A stretch of 64,000 bases of DNA from Akebia trifoliata (GCA_017979445.1 CM030711.1:45183560-45247559), one strand, 5' to 3'; numbered from the stretch's first letter, positions 22,903 through 33,895 are shown. The notes: generated from the letters alone by a model not told the origin. Numbers and translations are program-made.

Positions 22903-23159
22903 AAAAAATTATTAAAATAGGGTTAATATTTTAATATTTGAAAAAATATATATATTTTTCAAAATTTACCAAAAACAAATTAAGTCGCTGGAATGTCCAA
23001 CGTTTTAGTAACTCATTGGACTCTCCAACATTTTAATGAGTTAAAATTCATTACTTTACCAAAAATGAAAATGCCCTTGGAATGATTGATCAATATTTTA
23101 ATAGTTTACTTTAACAAATAATTATAGAAGCACCCCATGAATTAATAAGGGCAATCCAC

Positions 23160-23420
23160 ACCATAGCTAAATTTTTTTGTCTTATATGACTTAAAAAATT
23201 CAGAAGGAACTGATTTTTGGTGAGGATGATCTCTATGATGAGATCATTCTCACAAAAATCAGCCCATTACGAAACTTCTAATCCTATCAAAACAGGTTTA
23301 AGAATCGTAAATCGTTCATTTTTTTATAAACCAATTTTGATGGGGTTAGAAGTTTTGGAATGGATTGATTTTTTGTGAGGATAATATCTTCATCATAGAG
23401 GACATCCTCACCAAAACTCT
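23160..23420. mobile_element. Decayed nested-hairpin element
   Basis: It retains 'GAACTGATTTTTGGTGAGGAT', 'ATCAGCCCATTACGAAACTTC' and 'GATGGGGTTAGAAGTTTTGG' from the family, but the TA-flanked outer ends are not recognisable. Confidence 0.6.
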
Positions 23421-23459
23421 TATAATTTTTCTCTTTACAATCCTATGCCATTAGATCAA

Positions 23460-23716
23460 GTTTTTTTATGCCAAAAATTTATGTGACTAGGATCCAATCC
23501 AAGGTATGTTTACTAACAAATTAATTTAAAATTTCTAAGGTGAATCCCCATGCAAGGTTTGCTGGGTAATAAACTTAATAAAGTAAGGTTTGATAAGTAA
23601 CAAAGTTAATTAAGTAAGGTTTCCTTGGAGTTGTCAGACCTGCAAGGGAATTTTTGTAATAAAAATGCAACAACTAGGTCTGTTGGGTAAATCTCTCTTA
23701 CTATTAATAAAGAGTG
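23460..23716. repeat. Fragment of the 35365-36544 element family
   Basis: It shares the phrases 'GGATCCAATCCAAGGTATG', 'TTCCTTGGAGTTGTCAGAC', 'TTTTTGTAATAAAAATGCAA' and 'ACTAGGTCTGTTGGGTAAAT' with the right half of the element at 35365-36544. Confidence 0.5.
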
Positions 23717-23928
23717 CTGATATTCTAACTAAGAGGTCTTCACTTGGTTGATGTGTTATGGACATGGATCATAGATCTATTTCCTCGAGATACACAAATA
23801 CACATCTTTTAGGGGGATTTGCATTTGTGTATCCTAAGGAAATAAATCAATGATTCCTTATCCATAACACATCAGTGCAGTATTGACAGAGTGAAGACAT
23901 TTTTATTAGAATATCATAATTTTGTTGA
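23717..23928. mobile_element. MITE of the 'GTGTATCCTAAGG' family
   Basis: A 212-bp palindromic element. CTGATATTCTAACTAAGAGG with TCTTCACTT at the left mirrors GTGAAGACATTTTTATTAGAATATC at the right. Inner arms GATGTGTTATGGACATGGA and TCCATAACACATC enclose 'GAGATACACAAATACAC' and 'GTGTATCCTAAGGAAA'. Confidence 0.68.
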
Positions 23929-25654
23929 TAAATCCTCTAAAAGTTCACCATCAACTTTTTAGAATGATGTTTTGCCCCTTGAAGTAGAAAGAGAGTATCC
24001 TCACAGCCACATGACATAGTGCCCTCCATAAAAGGAGAAGGAGAGCTCCCATAATAGGGACTATTAAGTTCTCTTTCACCACCAATTCTCACAAAAGGTT
24101 CTTTTCTACTTTATTTTTTAGTTTTTTGTTGGATGAGTTAAGTGGTAGTAGAGCATAAACCACTTTGAGTTTGAATCATAAACAAATCGTGTTAGAAGAT
24201 TTTTGTGGGCCTAACTATCACAATCTATAAAAGCTCACATTGTATTTGGCATAATAGTGATCACTAGGTAGCAATTATGTGATCGTGCAATGATGATGAA
24301 TATGGTCCTAGCGCCAATAATTGTGATGGTGATAATAACGGCCACAATGTAATTGGTGGTGGTAATGGCCTCATGATGGTGCTGGTGGTGGGGGGTGTGT
24401 TGATAACTATCTTGAAAAATCATTTTTTCCCCCAAATTTCAGGGGTACTTTTGTCATAAGGAAAATTTTCACAAATTCACATATTTCCTATAATGTAATG
24501 ATTTTCTAAAAACACCCCCCTTTCTCTCACTACACCCTTATCACAGAATAATAGATCATTTGCCTTGCGATACGCATAATGTACCCTGAGGCAAATAATC
24601 TGCGTGGTGAGGGCGGGGGTTTCATATTATCCAAACTTTCCAAAAAACTAAACAAATGAATTTCTTATATCAAAATAAATTTTTTTTTAAGAAAGAGAAA
24701 AAAGGTCAACATGGGAAATTATATTATTTTAAAAAAGTGGGGTTACTTTAGGGGCAATAATAGTAACTCAGAATCATGACCAACTGCTCTTTATCTCTTC
24801 TCTTCTCTTTGGGTCCTTAGATAGAGACCCGTTTGTCTTGACAACCTAATCAATTATGATCATTCATCTTTATAATGATCATTTTTTAAGGTTAATTTGG
24901 ACAAAAACATGTGACCCCTAAGACTCTTAGCCCCCTACACCTTGATGGTTAATAGACCTATTTACCACTGTTTTTCTTTAGTCCCACTAGCGTTACTAAA
25001 TTGGGTTTACCTTGTGGTGCCATCTACAAAATGATCTCACGCTACAAGAGGACAAAATTCTATGAATTTTGAAAATAATAATAATAATTTAATGTTGAAT
25101 GTATTTTGTGGGAATTAGGTAGAAGTTCATTAGTTGTCCATTTTCAAAACCTTGGATCAAGTCTAAAAGATTTTTATTTTTATTTTTTGGATCTAAGTGG
25201 ATTGCTAATGTGATTAATCCCTTCGAATAAAATAACCCTTAGTAAAGCTTAAAATCTAACTATATTAGTAAGGAAAAGGTTTTTTCTTTTTTAAAACACA
25301 TGCAGGCTACACTGAAAAAAAAAAATAATAAATAAAATAAAACAAACTCCAACTAGTTTTAACGTAAGATTTCAACTCTTACTAAGAAGGGACATTAAGC
25401 TCACCTAGTGGCATCCAGAAAACATCCAATGCCACAGGATTGTAGAGGATAAAATTCTATGAATTTTGAAAAGAAAAAAATGAAAAAAAAATATTATTTT
25501 TCACTGTTAAATTTTAATTTTAAATTGAGAATTTCATGAAAGTTTTGTAGCCATACATTTTCAAAATATGGATCAAACCCAAAAAAAAAAAAATTGATTT
25601 TTTTTTATTATCATCAGTTTTTCCATGAAATCTAGAGGGCGAAGGCTGTGGTAT
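23929..25654. other. Intergenic, no gene seen
   Basis: No coding sequence is recognised. At 24540-24610 there is a small palindrome fragment (TTTGCCTTGCGATACGC / GTACCCTGAGGCAAAT) related to the 'GTGTATCC' MITEs. From 25000 to 25620 phrases shared with 35.5-36.3 kb ('GACAAAATTCTATGAATTTTG') indicate fragments of that repeat family. Confidence 0.45.
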
Positions 25655-25756
25655 GAAAATAGGATTTGGCTCAAGATTGCTCATATTCATTCCAGGGTTT
25701 CTCTGAATTTGAAAGTTATCACTTAGGAGGTTTCCATGCCAAGACTCAATCTAATC

Positions 25757-25791
25757 ACGTCTGTAGCGTCTACCAATTTTGCCATATCCTC
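25757..25791 (-). pseudogene. Plastid-derived trnL-UAA 5' exon remnant
   Basis: Reads GAGGATATGGCAAAATTGG then TAGACGCTAC, with a few changes from the plastid 5' exon (which begins GGGGATATGGCG). The 3' exon and most of the intron are missing. Confidence 0.85.
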
Positions 25792-26505
25792 TTTCTTTTT
25801 GGTTTTGAGACTAGGATCCCATCGGGATGCCATCCCCTTCTTTCTTCCATTTATGTTAGAACCATTGAATTCAGTAGATAGTAGATATGAATTCCTATAT
25901 CGAAAAAGTGTCTTTGTCTCCTCCTATTTGATTTCTTGTCTATCTACTCTCTATTGGAGTACTTGTATTTGATTGAATTAGGGATTATTAAGGTATTTGC
26001 AATTCAATATGGATGGATCTATACCACATATTTATGCCTCTCTTCCTCTATTTTTTCGTGCAATTCCTCTTCTTATTTTTACGCGAGATTTGAAATACTT
26101 GAACAGTCCAATCTTCTTCTTTTTTTTAACCCGCTATAATTAGAATATAATTATTCTACTATAAATTAGAAATTTAGAAGTTCGACTCTAATATAAATAG
26201 ACTATAATATAAATAAGTGCTATAACTAATCCTTATAATAATTATATAATAATTATATTATTATTATATAATAATATTGTATTGAATAATATATTAATGA
26301 TTTAGAATCATGTAAAATGAAAATAAATATTCAATATAGAAATTATAGAAATAGAAAAATTCAATTTATTTAAATCGAAAATGATATTATATATCATATA
26401 GTGTATCGGTATCTTAATTGTTATATTGTTATATATTCATTATGAATAGCTAAGATCCCGATAGTTCACTAAATTCCTCTGCACAACACAATTTCTATTA
26501 TGTTA

Positions 26506-26578
26506 GCCCGCTTAACTCAGACGTCAGAGCATCACATTTGTAATGCAATGGCCATCGATTCAATCTCGATAGCCAGTT
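26506..26578 (+). pseudogene. Plastid-derived trnT-UGU pseudogene, copy 1
   Basis: 73 bases collinear with plastid tRNA-Thr, including the anticodon loop TTTGTAA (anticodon TGT) and 'AGAGCATCACATTTG'. The T-arm reads ATCGATTCAATCTCGAT and the acceptor stem is mismatched (GCCCGCT against AGCCAGT). It is likely non-functional in the nucleus. Confidence 0.87.
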
Positions 26579-26635
26579 TTTATTGTTGCATTTTATTACT
26601 AAATTTCTTTGCACAACACAATTTCTGTTATGTGA

Positions 26636-26708
26636 GCCCACGTAGCTCAAACGTTAGAGCATCATATTTGTAATGCAATGGTCATCGATTCAATTTCGAT
26701 AGTCAACT
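26636..26708 (+). pseudogene. Plastid-derived trnT-UGU pseudogene, copy 2
   Basis: A second, more diverged copy with 'TAGCTCAAACGTTAGAGC' and the TTTGTAATG anticodon loop. It lies exactly 130 bases after copy 1 and has the same upstream sequence (GCACAACACAATTTCT). Confidence 0.85.
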
Positions 26709-26735
26709 TTTATTGTTGCATTTTTATTACAAAAC

Positions 26736-27261
26736 TCTCTTGAAGTAATGACAACTCCAAGGGAACATTATTTTATCAGGTTTGTTACCTAACAAACTTT
26801 AGAATGGACCCACATTCTTTTTAAAAGACTAAATACCTTCATTTTTTAAATCAAATACTAATTATATTATATATTCTCTCAACATCAATTTTCTCTCTCA
26901 AAATAATTATTGTGCCTATATAGATATATTGGCAATCCAACGCCATAACCAAATGAATTTCATGATAATATTTAAATAAATAAAAAAAATATTTTTAAGT
27001 TTGATTGTGGTTTTAGAACAGAATTGATGTTGAGGAGAGAGAGAGAGGAAGGGGGGGCCGGGGGGTTTGGAATATAATAGGTATTTGAATAATGAAATGA
27101 GGTATTATTAATATTTTAAAATGATGTGGGTCATACTCAAAGATTTGTTGGATAACAAACTTTGTAAAAAAAAATATGTAATTGTGAGATCTGCCCATTA
27201 AATCTTTATTAAAAAAATGATGATTTAGCCCCCCACCGCCCAAAAATCCAGGCTCCAACCC
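26736..27261. other. Intergenic, no gene seen
   Basis: It contains an inverted pair at low identity: 'GGTTTGTTACCTAACAAAC' near 26780 and 'GATTTGTTGGATAACAAACTTTG' near 27141. A decayed terminal-inverted-repeat element is possible. Confidence 0.4.
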
Positions 27262-27565
27262 TGATTGCACCTAACAAAAGTCAAGAGAAAGTTGGCTTTA
27301 ATTTTATGGGGTGGAGTTGATCGTAAGCGATAACATTGCGATCTTTTTGCCAAAAAATTTATGTTTTTAAACATCGAGTCAGAATAATTTTTCACCAACA
27401 CGGTGAAATTGTTTGATTGCACCTAATCTTTTTCAAAAAGAATGTCGGTTCTTAGTTTTGGGGTGTGGAGTTACTCATGAGAGACTAACATTGAGATCTT
27501 TCTGCCAAGAATTTCTTTTTTCAACATTGACTGGGAGCATTTTTTTTGCCAAGAAGGCAAAATCA
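27262..27565. repeat. Imperfect tandem duplication, unit about 152 bp
   Basis: Both copies start TGATTGCACCTAA (27262 and 27414) and share in order 'GGGGTGGAGTT' / 'GGGTGTGGAGTT', 'ACATTGCGATCTTTTTGCCAA' / 'ACATTGAGATCTTTCTGCCAA', and the palindromic 'CACCAACACGGTG' / 'GCCAAGAAGGC' ends. No coding potential. Confidence 0.7.
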
Positions 27566-27654
27566 GTTTCCCAATAAACAATTGTCCCGTGATATTGCAC
27601 ACGATACTGTAAATCGCATTTAGAAAAAAAAAAAATATATATATATATATATAA

Positions 27655-28030
27655 GCGGTTCGGCAGCCCTAAAGTTTGCCAAGTTTGGTGCCAAACATTT
27701 TTTGTAAATCACTTTTGATGGGACTAGAAGTTTTGGAATAGGCTGATTTTTTGTGAGAATGATCTCTTGAAGAGATCATCCTCACAAAAAATCAGCTCAT
27801 TTTGAAACTTCTAACCCTAGTTTACAAGTTGAAGAATCGTGGTCCAATTTTTGTAAATCACTTTTGATGGGGTTAGAAGTTTTGGAATAGGCTGATTCTT
27901 GGTGAGGATGATTTCCTCATCATAGAGATCTTCCTCACAAAAAATCAGCTCATTCCAAAGCTTCTGACCCATATTTTGAAAAATGTTTGGCACCAAACTT
28001 GGCAAACTTTAGGGCTGCTGAACCGTCCCC
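27655..28030. mobile_element. (TA)n-flanked nested-hairpin element 6, long TIR
   Basis: The outer inverted repeats are nearly 48 bp and almost perfect: CGGTTCGGCAGCCCTAAAG with TTTGCCAAGTTTGGTGCC at the left, mirrored at the right by GGCACCAAACTTGGCAAAC and CTTTAGGGCTGCTGAACCG. Two inner hairpins with the AGGCTGATTTTTTGTGAGAA arm are present. TATATATA lies on both sides. Confidence 0.85.
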
Positions 28031-30479
28031 ATATATATATATATATATTGTTGTTGGTATTGGTATTGTATCTAAAAAACTCTGCCCAAGAAAGTACTGT
28101 AGACACCCTATTTTGCACTGGCGTAACCAAAAAAACGTCATCCCCTAGATCTTGTAATCTCCGATGATGTATGAGTATGTATGTGTTTCTACGACAATCT
28201 TGGGTGTATGAGGATGTTATGACAAATACAAAGGCGAAAGAAATTTCTTTTTTTCTTTCTCTTTTTGTCTGAGACATCGCTTCCAAACAAACATAATTTA
28301 GTGATCATTTATTGGAATTGCTACTATAATTTATCATTGAAAAGCTAATGAAAAATCTTAAAAATTAATTTCTTGTCAATTCACAGAATAAGGACCAATC
28401 CATTTTGAAATGATTTTAACTTGGTTGCAAGCTTAGTACGTCACATTCCTTTATCTGGGCTTGGGAATGGGAATGCAAGCAGAGCTCGAGCGTGCAGAGT
28501 ATGTTTTGACATAATTTTACACCACCTGTTGGATGCAAACCACTCTTTCATCACAACTTGGGAATGGAGAGTAAAAGTGAAACTTGAACCGACAGAAGGA
28601 TGTTTTTCTTTAATTTCATCTGCCAAAAACTATAAAAGATCTATCGGGCATACTCTGTTACTGGAGACGGGTAAGGTTGGATAAGAACACATTCAAGCAA
28701 CACAAATTAGGGCATCCCCACTGCCCTCCCTCTTAATGGAGCTAGATAAGATGGAAGGTATTAGGGTTTAGTATCTCTCTCAATAAATTTTCCTTCATTG
28801 ATAATCCTTGAAGAACTAGTATTGACAATCCAAAGAAACCTTACAAATTACACATCCACTAAGTCACATACATCTCAACTGAATAATGCATAGAAATAAA
28901 GTCCTTACCACACATGGTCTCCAGTGAGAATAGTATTAGATGAGTGATTTAGTTGTTCTTCAAAGATTAATCAACTCTCTAAGATTCACAGTGACACAAA
29001 TAGAAATTGATACAACTACTTTAAGCAATCGGAAGAGGGAGATCTATGGAACTTCAGATTAATTTCCCCTCGTCACTGGTCATCGTTAATAAGCGGAGAT
29101 CAGTCCTCAAATTTCCTATCAAGGTGATGCTCATGCTTCAAAATCTTGTTTCCATTCCCGTCTTGCTTCCTCAATATCACCTTGATCCTTCACCCAACGA
29201 TCAATTCCATGGTTCCATCAAGATATCACATATATAGAAGTCATTTTTATGATCGTTTCTAAATCATGATCTTATATTTTGGGGATGAAACGCTAACTAA
29301 ATGAGTTTATTTTTCGTGTTTTGATGTATTGAAATTCTCTATAAGTATATCCCACAAATTCCTCAGGCACTCACACGCCAACTTATCTCTCTTGGGTCAT
29401 CCTCACTGGATTCGTATCCTTTCACACTATTCCCTTTTCAAACATCATCAAATCCCCAAGGATTTCTAGTCGGACTAGACGAATTTAGTCAGATTTTTAA
29501 TCACCCTCTGTTCACTTAAAGAAGAACCCTGGATCCCTTTCCCAACTTCTGTTTCATCTTTGGTAGCATCCTGCTATACAGAGTTGGAAAAAAAATCAAC
29601 CAATTTTAATCCAAAATTGTTTGATTCTTATAGGAACTGTGAGGATAATCCAATTCATTCAAATATCAAAGAGAGGTGGCAACCCATGATACCAAGAAAA
29701 ACTAATCACATTCCTATCTAATTCTTCAAGTTTTCCCAACCTAGTGTCTTACCTAAAGACTGCTATGTTTTGCTCCCTTGACAAAGTTACACTTGTAAAT
29801 TAGCATAACATATTCTAGGGGATTCCACAAATAAGTTAATCCCACCCCAAAAAAGCAAAATATTCAAAAAGGAAAAAAGAAAAAGAAAATTAAAATTGAT
29901 GAAAATGAAAAAAAAAAAAAACAAAAAAAAAACATCTTGATCTTCAAGATAATCTTCTCAACAACTTCCTTCATCCCGTCAAAATTCTTTCTTACAAAAA
30001 GCCCCAACAAATACAAAATAACAGCAAAAAAAAAAAAATGTTCCAACCAAAGAAAGAAAATGTAGTGAATCTCAAGCTTTTGAAAATATCCAACAGTCTT
30101 AGGAAAAACCAAAAAAATACCAAAGAGATGAGTTGGAGGAAAGAACACTACACCCCCTAAGAAAGCTTTAGAGTGGAGAAGCAAAACACCATCACCTTCT
30201 CCAAAGCTTTGAAGATCTTATTTACGTATCGCACCAAATAGAATAAAACAAATCAAAACCTTATCTCAGTAATCAGGGATTAGTTGAATGAATTATATAC
30301 CTATGATCAATTTTATCTAAAGCCATGACTTTTGTTAATTGAAGTATTGTTATACATGCTATCATGAATTCAAGATCCCTTTGTTTTTTAACCGTACATA
30401 AGTATCTCAACACCTTAATATCTGATACATGTAACTTCAGAATATTTTATTACTTGATTGCCCAATATTTTTGGACAGG
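28031..30479. other. Intergenic, no gene seen
   Basis: No exon recognised. Frames at 28421-28684 and 29046-29237 match nothing known to me. A/T-homopolymer stretches occur at 29870-30040. Confidence 0.45.
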
Positions 30480-30832
30480 GCGTGGGCTTGAAGTTCTAAG
30501 CCCCTCAAGGGTTTTGACCAAGGTACTCTGTTTTGGATTTGTCCCAAGTAGATCTTGACTTGCTGCGACCTTGACACCCATTGACACCCCTAAGCATCTT
30601 CAATTTCTACATCTTTATGGACAATAAAACCAACTTCATTGGCTGTGTCTTAATTTGATTTAGTTTAAAGACCTTGGAATTGAAGAAACTCTCCACATTT
30701 TGAAATTTTCATTTACCCCCTCTCAAATCTCATCAACTAACACCACATCATCTGCAAATAACATATACAAAGGGACCCTCTCTTGAAATAAGTAGTTACT
30801 TATCTACAAATAGAGCAAAGGGATATAGACTC
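30480..30832 (-). pseudogene. Decayed LINE reverse transcriptase, downstream part
   Basis: On the minus strand the sequence reads SLYPFALFVDK, then VPLYMLFADDVVLVDEI. This is the LFADDvvLvdE catalytic motif of a plant non-LTR reverse transcriptase (FADD near 30747-30758). Stops and frameshifts are frequent, so it is dead. It is cut off at 30832 by the TRIM array and continues at 32705. Confidence 0.78.
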
Positions 30833-32699
30833 TGTTGAGTGTAAATTTTCCTCCAGTCTCAGGTGAGTCATACCCCAGTTAAGCCCCGTGACCATCTTAA
30901 ATTCATAGTTCTCCCCTTCTCCAACAGATCAGTCTTTCGGAGTAGTTGGTTGGCTAACATGGTATTTGAGCGCTGGTTCATATAGGTCACGGGTTTGAAT
31001 CTATCCACCCTTATGGGTGAGGGGGAGCATTAAGTGTACATTTTCCTCCACTCTCGGGTGAGTCATACCCCAGTGAAGACCCGTGACCCTCTTATATTCA
31101 TAGTTCTCCCCTTCTCCAACAGATCGGTCTTTTGGAGTAGTTGGTTGGCTAACATGGTATTAGAGCACTAGTCCATACAAGTCACAGGTTTGAATCATTC
31201 TAACCTTATGGGTGAGGAGCGTTGAGTGTACATTTTCCTCCAGTCTCGGGTGAGTCATACCCCAGTTAAGCGTCGTGACCCTCTTGTATTCATAGTTCTC
31301 CCCTTCTCCAACAGATCGATCTTTTGGAGTAGTTGGTTGGCTAACATGGTATTAGAGCGCTGGTTCGTATAAGTCACGAGTTTGAATCTTTCCACCCTTG
31401 TGGGTAAGGGGGAGCGTTGAGTGTACATTTTCCTCCAATCTCGGGTGAGTCATGCCCCAGTTAAGCCCCACGATCCTCTTATATTCATAATTCTCCCCTT
31501 CTCCAATAGATCGGTCTTTTGGAGTAGTTGGTTGGCTAACATGGTATTAGAGTGCTGGTTCATATAAGTCACGGGTTTGAATCTTTCCACCCTTATAGGT
31601 GAGGGGGAGCATTGAGTGTACATTTTCCTCCACTCTCGGGTGAGTCATACCGCAATTAAGCCCCGTGACTCTTATATTCATAGTTCCCCCTTTCTCCAAC
31701 AGATCGGTTTTTTGGAGTAGTTGGTTGGCTAACATGGTATTAGAGTGCTAGTTTGTATAAGTCACGGGTTTGAATCTTTCCACCTTTATGGGTGAGGGGG
31801 AGCGTTGAGTGTATATTTTCCTCCAGTCTCGGGTGAGTCATACCCTAGTTAAGCCCTACGACCCTCTTATATTCATAGTTCTCCCCTTTTCCAATAGATT
31901 GATCTTTTGGAGTAGTTGGTTGGCTAATATGGTATTAGAGTGCAGGTTCGTATAAGTCACGGGTTTGAATCTTTCCACCCTTATGGGTGAGGGGGAGGGT
32001 TGAGTGTACATTTTCCTCCACTCTTGGGCCCAGTTAAGCCCCATGACCCTCTTATATTCATAGTTCTTCCCTTCTCCAACAGATCGATCTTTTGGAGTAT
32101 TTGGTCAACTAACATGGTATTAGAGCGCTAGTTCATATTGGTCACAGGTTTGAATCTTTCCACCCTTACGGGTGAGGAGGAGGGTTGTGTGTACATTTTC
32201 CTCCAGTCTCGAGTGAGCCATACCCCAGTTAAGCCCCGTGACCTTCTTATATTCATAGTTCTCCCCTTCTCCAACAGATCAGTCTTTTGGAGTAGTTGGT
32301 TGACTAACATGGTATTAGAGCGCTTGTTGGTATAGGTCACGAGTTTGAATCTTTCCAACCTTATGAGTGAGGGAGAGTGTTGAATGTACATTTTCCTCCA
32401 CTCTCGGGTGAGTCATACCCCAGTTAATCCCCGTGACCCTCTTATATTCATAGTTCTCCCCTTCTCCAACATATTGGTCTTTTGGGGTAGTTGGTTGGCT
32501 AACATGGTATTAGAGCACTGGTTCGTATAGGTCACAAGTTTGAATCTTTCCAGCCTTATGGGTGAGGGGGAGCGTTGAGTGTATATTTTCCACCAGTCTC
32601 GAGTGAGTCATACCCCAGTTAAGCCCTGTGACCCTCATATATTCATAGTTGTCCCCTTCTCCAATAGATTGGTCTTTTGAAGTAGTTGATTGGTTAACA
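30833..32699. mobile_element. TRIM (miniature LTR retrotransposon) tandem array: 10 LTRs, 9 internal domains
   Basis: The repeat period is about 194 bp. Each unit has an LTR of about 126 bp (TGTTGAGTGTA...GGCTAACA), then the initiator-tRNA-type primer-binding site TGGTATTAGAGC (at 30960, 31154, 31347, 31542, 31735, 31930, 32115, 32310 and 32505). A spacer follows and then a purine-rich tract (GTGAGGGGGAG) just before the next LTR. The internal domain is only about 68 bp and has no ORF. One unit (ending 32114) is about 10 bp shorter. The whole array is flanked by the direct repeat GACTC at 30828-30832 and 32700-32704. Apparent frames in the array are repeat translations. Confidence 0.9.
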
Positions 32700-32704
32700 G
32701 ACTC

Positions 32705-32830
32705 CTGGTCAATTCTTAGTTTAAACCAACTCATTCATCTCATCACCTATTATTATGATACTAGTCACAGATACCCATGCATGTTCTTACCGAAGTCATT
32801 ATATCCACTTGAGTAGTGCTTTTTAACTCC
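32705..32830 (-). pseudogene. Decayed LINE reverse transcriptase, upstream part
   Basis: The minus strand reads TSVRTCMGICD and, after a frame change, SWFKLRIDQES, equivalent to the TSVRT...GLHQGS segment that precedes the FADD motif in plant LINEs. It joins across the TRIM array to the SLYPFALF segment at 30832. Confidence 0.68.
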
Positions 32831-32864
32831 ATTGCTAATCCTAAGCCAAGACAAATGTGGGTTC

Positions 32865-33380
32865 TAGGGCTTAAAATGGATCGGATTTTATCCGATTTTG
32901 GCTTTTTCAAGTATATCCAAATTAAATTATGGGTCGGATATGGGTTGATGTCCCTTGACTCGAGTCAGATACGGTATAGTCCCATCCTTATATCCGCCCA
33001 TATCCGAATGATATATTATTTTGTATGTTATATTTTTATATTTTTTAATCTATGATTCATCAACAAATAAGTATTAGGTGTAGTGGTCAAAGCTTCTTTT
33101 CAAAAGGAGAGAGATCTTGAGTTCAAAAAAATTTAAGCCACATTTTTTAATAAATTACTTTGTAATGATTTGAAATTATCCGACCCGACAGACCCGAATC
33201 AATTAATTCGGTCGGATCGAATCCAGATATGGGTTTAATTAAAGTTATAAAAAAAAAAATCAGATATGGTTAGAGTTAGTAGGATCAGAGTCAGATCCAG
33301 ATTTGGACACGAATTAAAAAATCGGATATGGATATGGGTAGACACATATCCGGCCTGAACCTGACCCGTTGTAAGCCCTA
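32865..33380. mobile_element. hAT-type non-autonomous element with 8-bp target duplication
   Basis: A 516-bp element with termini TAGGGCTTA and TAAGCCCTA, extended imperfectly (AATGGATCGG against CCTGACCCGTTG). It is bounded by a perfect 8-bp direct repeat GTGGGTTC at 32857-32864 and 33381-33388. The interior is full of 'GGATATGGGT' and 'ACCCGAC' phrases and encodes nothing. Confidence 0.85.
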
Positions 33381-33895
33381 GTGGGTTCTCATGTTGGAAA
33401 CTATTTTATTTACATGAATTTCAAATTATAAAATATATATATAAAGCATTAAAAATGGCTCAAATATAGGGCAATGGTGTTTCTACTCTTGTCTCGAATG
33501 CTTCTATGGACGAGTTAATGGACGATTCAAATAAGCACAAAAAAACTTATAATTTAGTTTATTCCGATACTTCTCCCTAAAAAAAGATTCATTTTGAGGA
33601 GGAAATTTTACTTCTTTTTTTTTTATCTAAAACACAAACCTGCGGTTGAAAAATGTAAGGAAAAAAGACAAGGAAATCCAACAATTCACAAATTTTCCAG
33701 TAAATGTTGAAGAACAAAACGTGATGAACTACATACAAACACCATTACAGAATCCAAATCCATGTGAGTTGATTCCACAACCCTAATGTCTAACATACAA
33801 CTTCGTCACCCAAATAAGTATTTCTGTTTATTAACAATTACAACAAACATATATAATCATCACGAACAAAACCAGAAACAAACCTAAAGCAGAGA
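33381..33895. other. 3' flank of the small membrane protein gene
   Basis: No coding sequence. It probably includes the 3' UTR of the minus-strand gene that ends at 33896. Confidence 0.4.

Larger units (their letters stand above)
26468..26727. repeat. Tandem duplication (2 x 130 bp) carrying the trnT remnants
   Basis: The unit begins ACTAAATT(C/T)CT and contains GCACAACACAATTTCT (26481 and 26611), the trnT remnant and TTTTTATTGTTGCATTTT. The copies differ at roughly a tenth of positions. Confidence 0.8.
25655..26735. other. Nuclear insertion of plastid DNA: trnL-UAA 5' part to trnT-UGU spacer
   Basis: The order and orientation match the chloroplast trnL-trnT region. A piece of the trnL group-I intron (GGATTTGGCTCAAGATTGC, reverse strand) is followed by the trnL-UAA 5' exon on the minus strand, a very AT-rich spacer, and then trnT-UGU on the plus strand. 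This divergent order is that of land-plant plastomes. Many substitutions and the flanking nuclear repeats show an old insertion. Small frames here, such as 25666-25881, are not genes. Confidence 0.85.

Noticed and set aside
25666..26139. Open frames of 67-80 codons around 25.7-26.1 kb
   Set aside because: They lie in the plastid trnL intron, trnL exon and trnL-trnT spacer copy, which is non-coding.
28421..28684. 87-codon plus frame at 28.4 kb
   Set aside because: No recognisable domain or conserved motif, and no adjoining exon found.
30833..32699. CRISPR-like or satellite array
   Set aside because: The unit has LTR ends, a primer-binding site and a purine tract, and the array has a target duplication at its borders. 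Repeats of 194 bp without spacers in plant DNA are not CRISPR.
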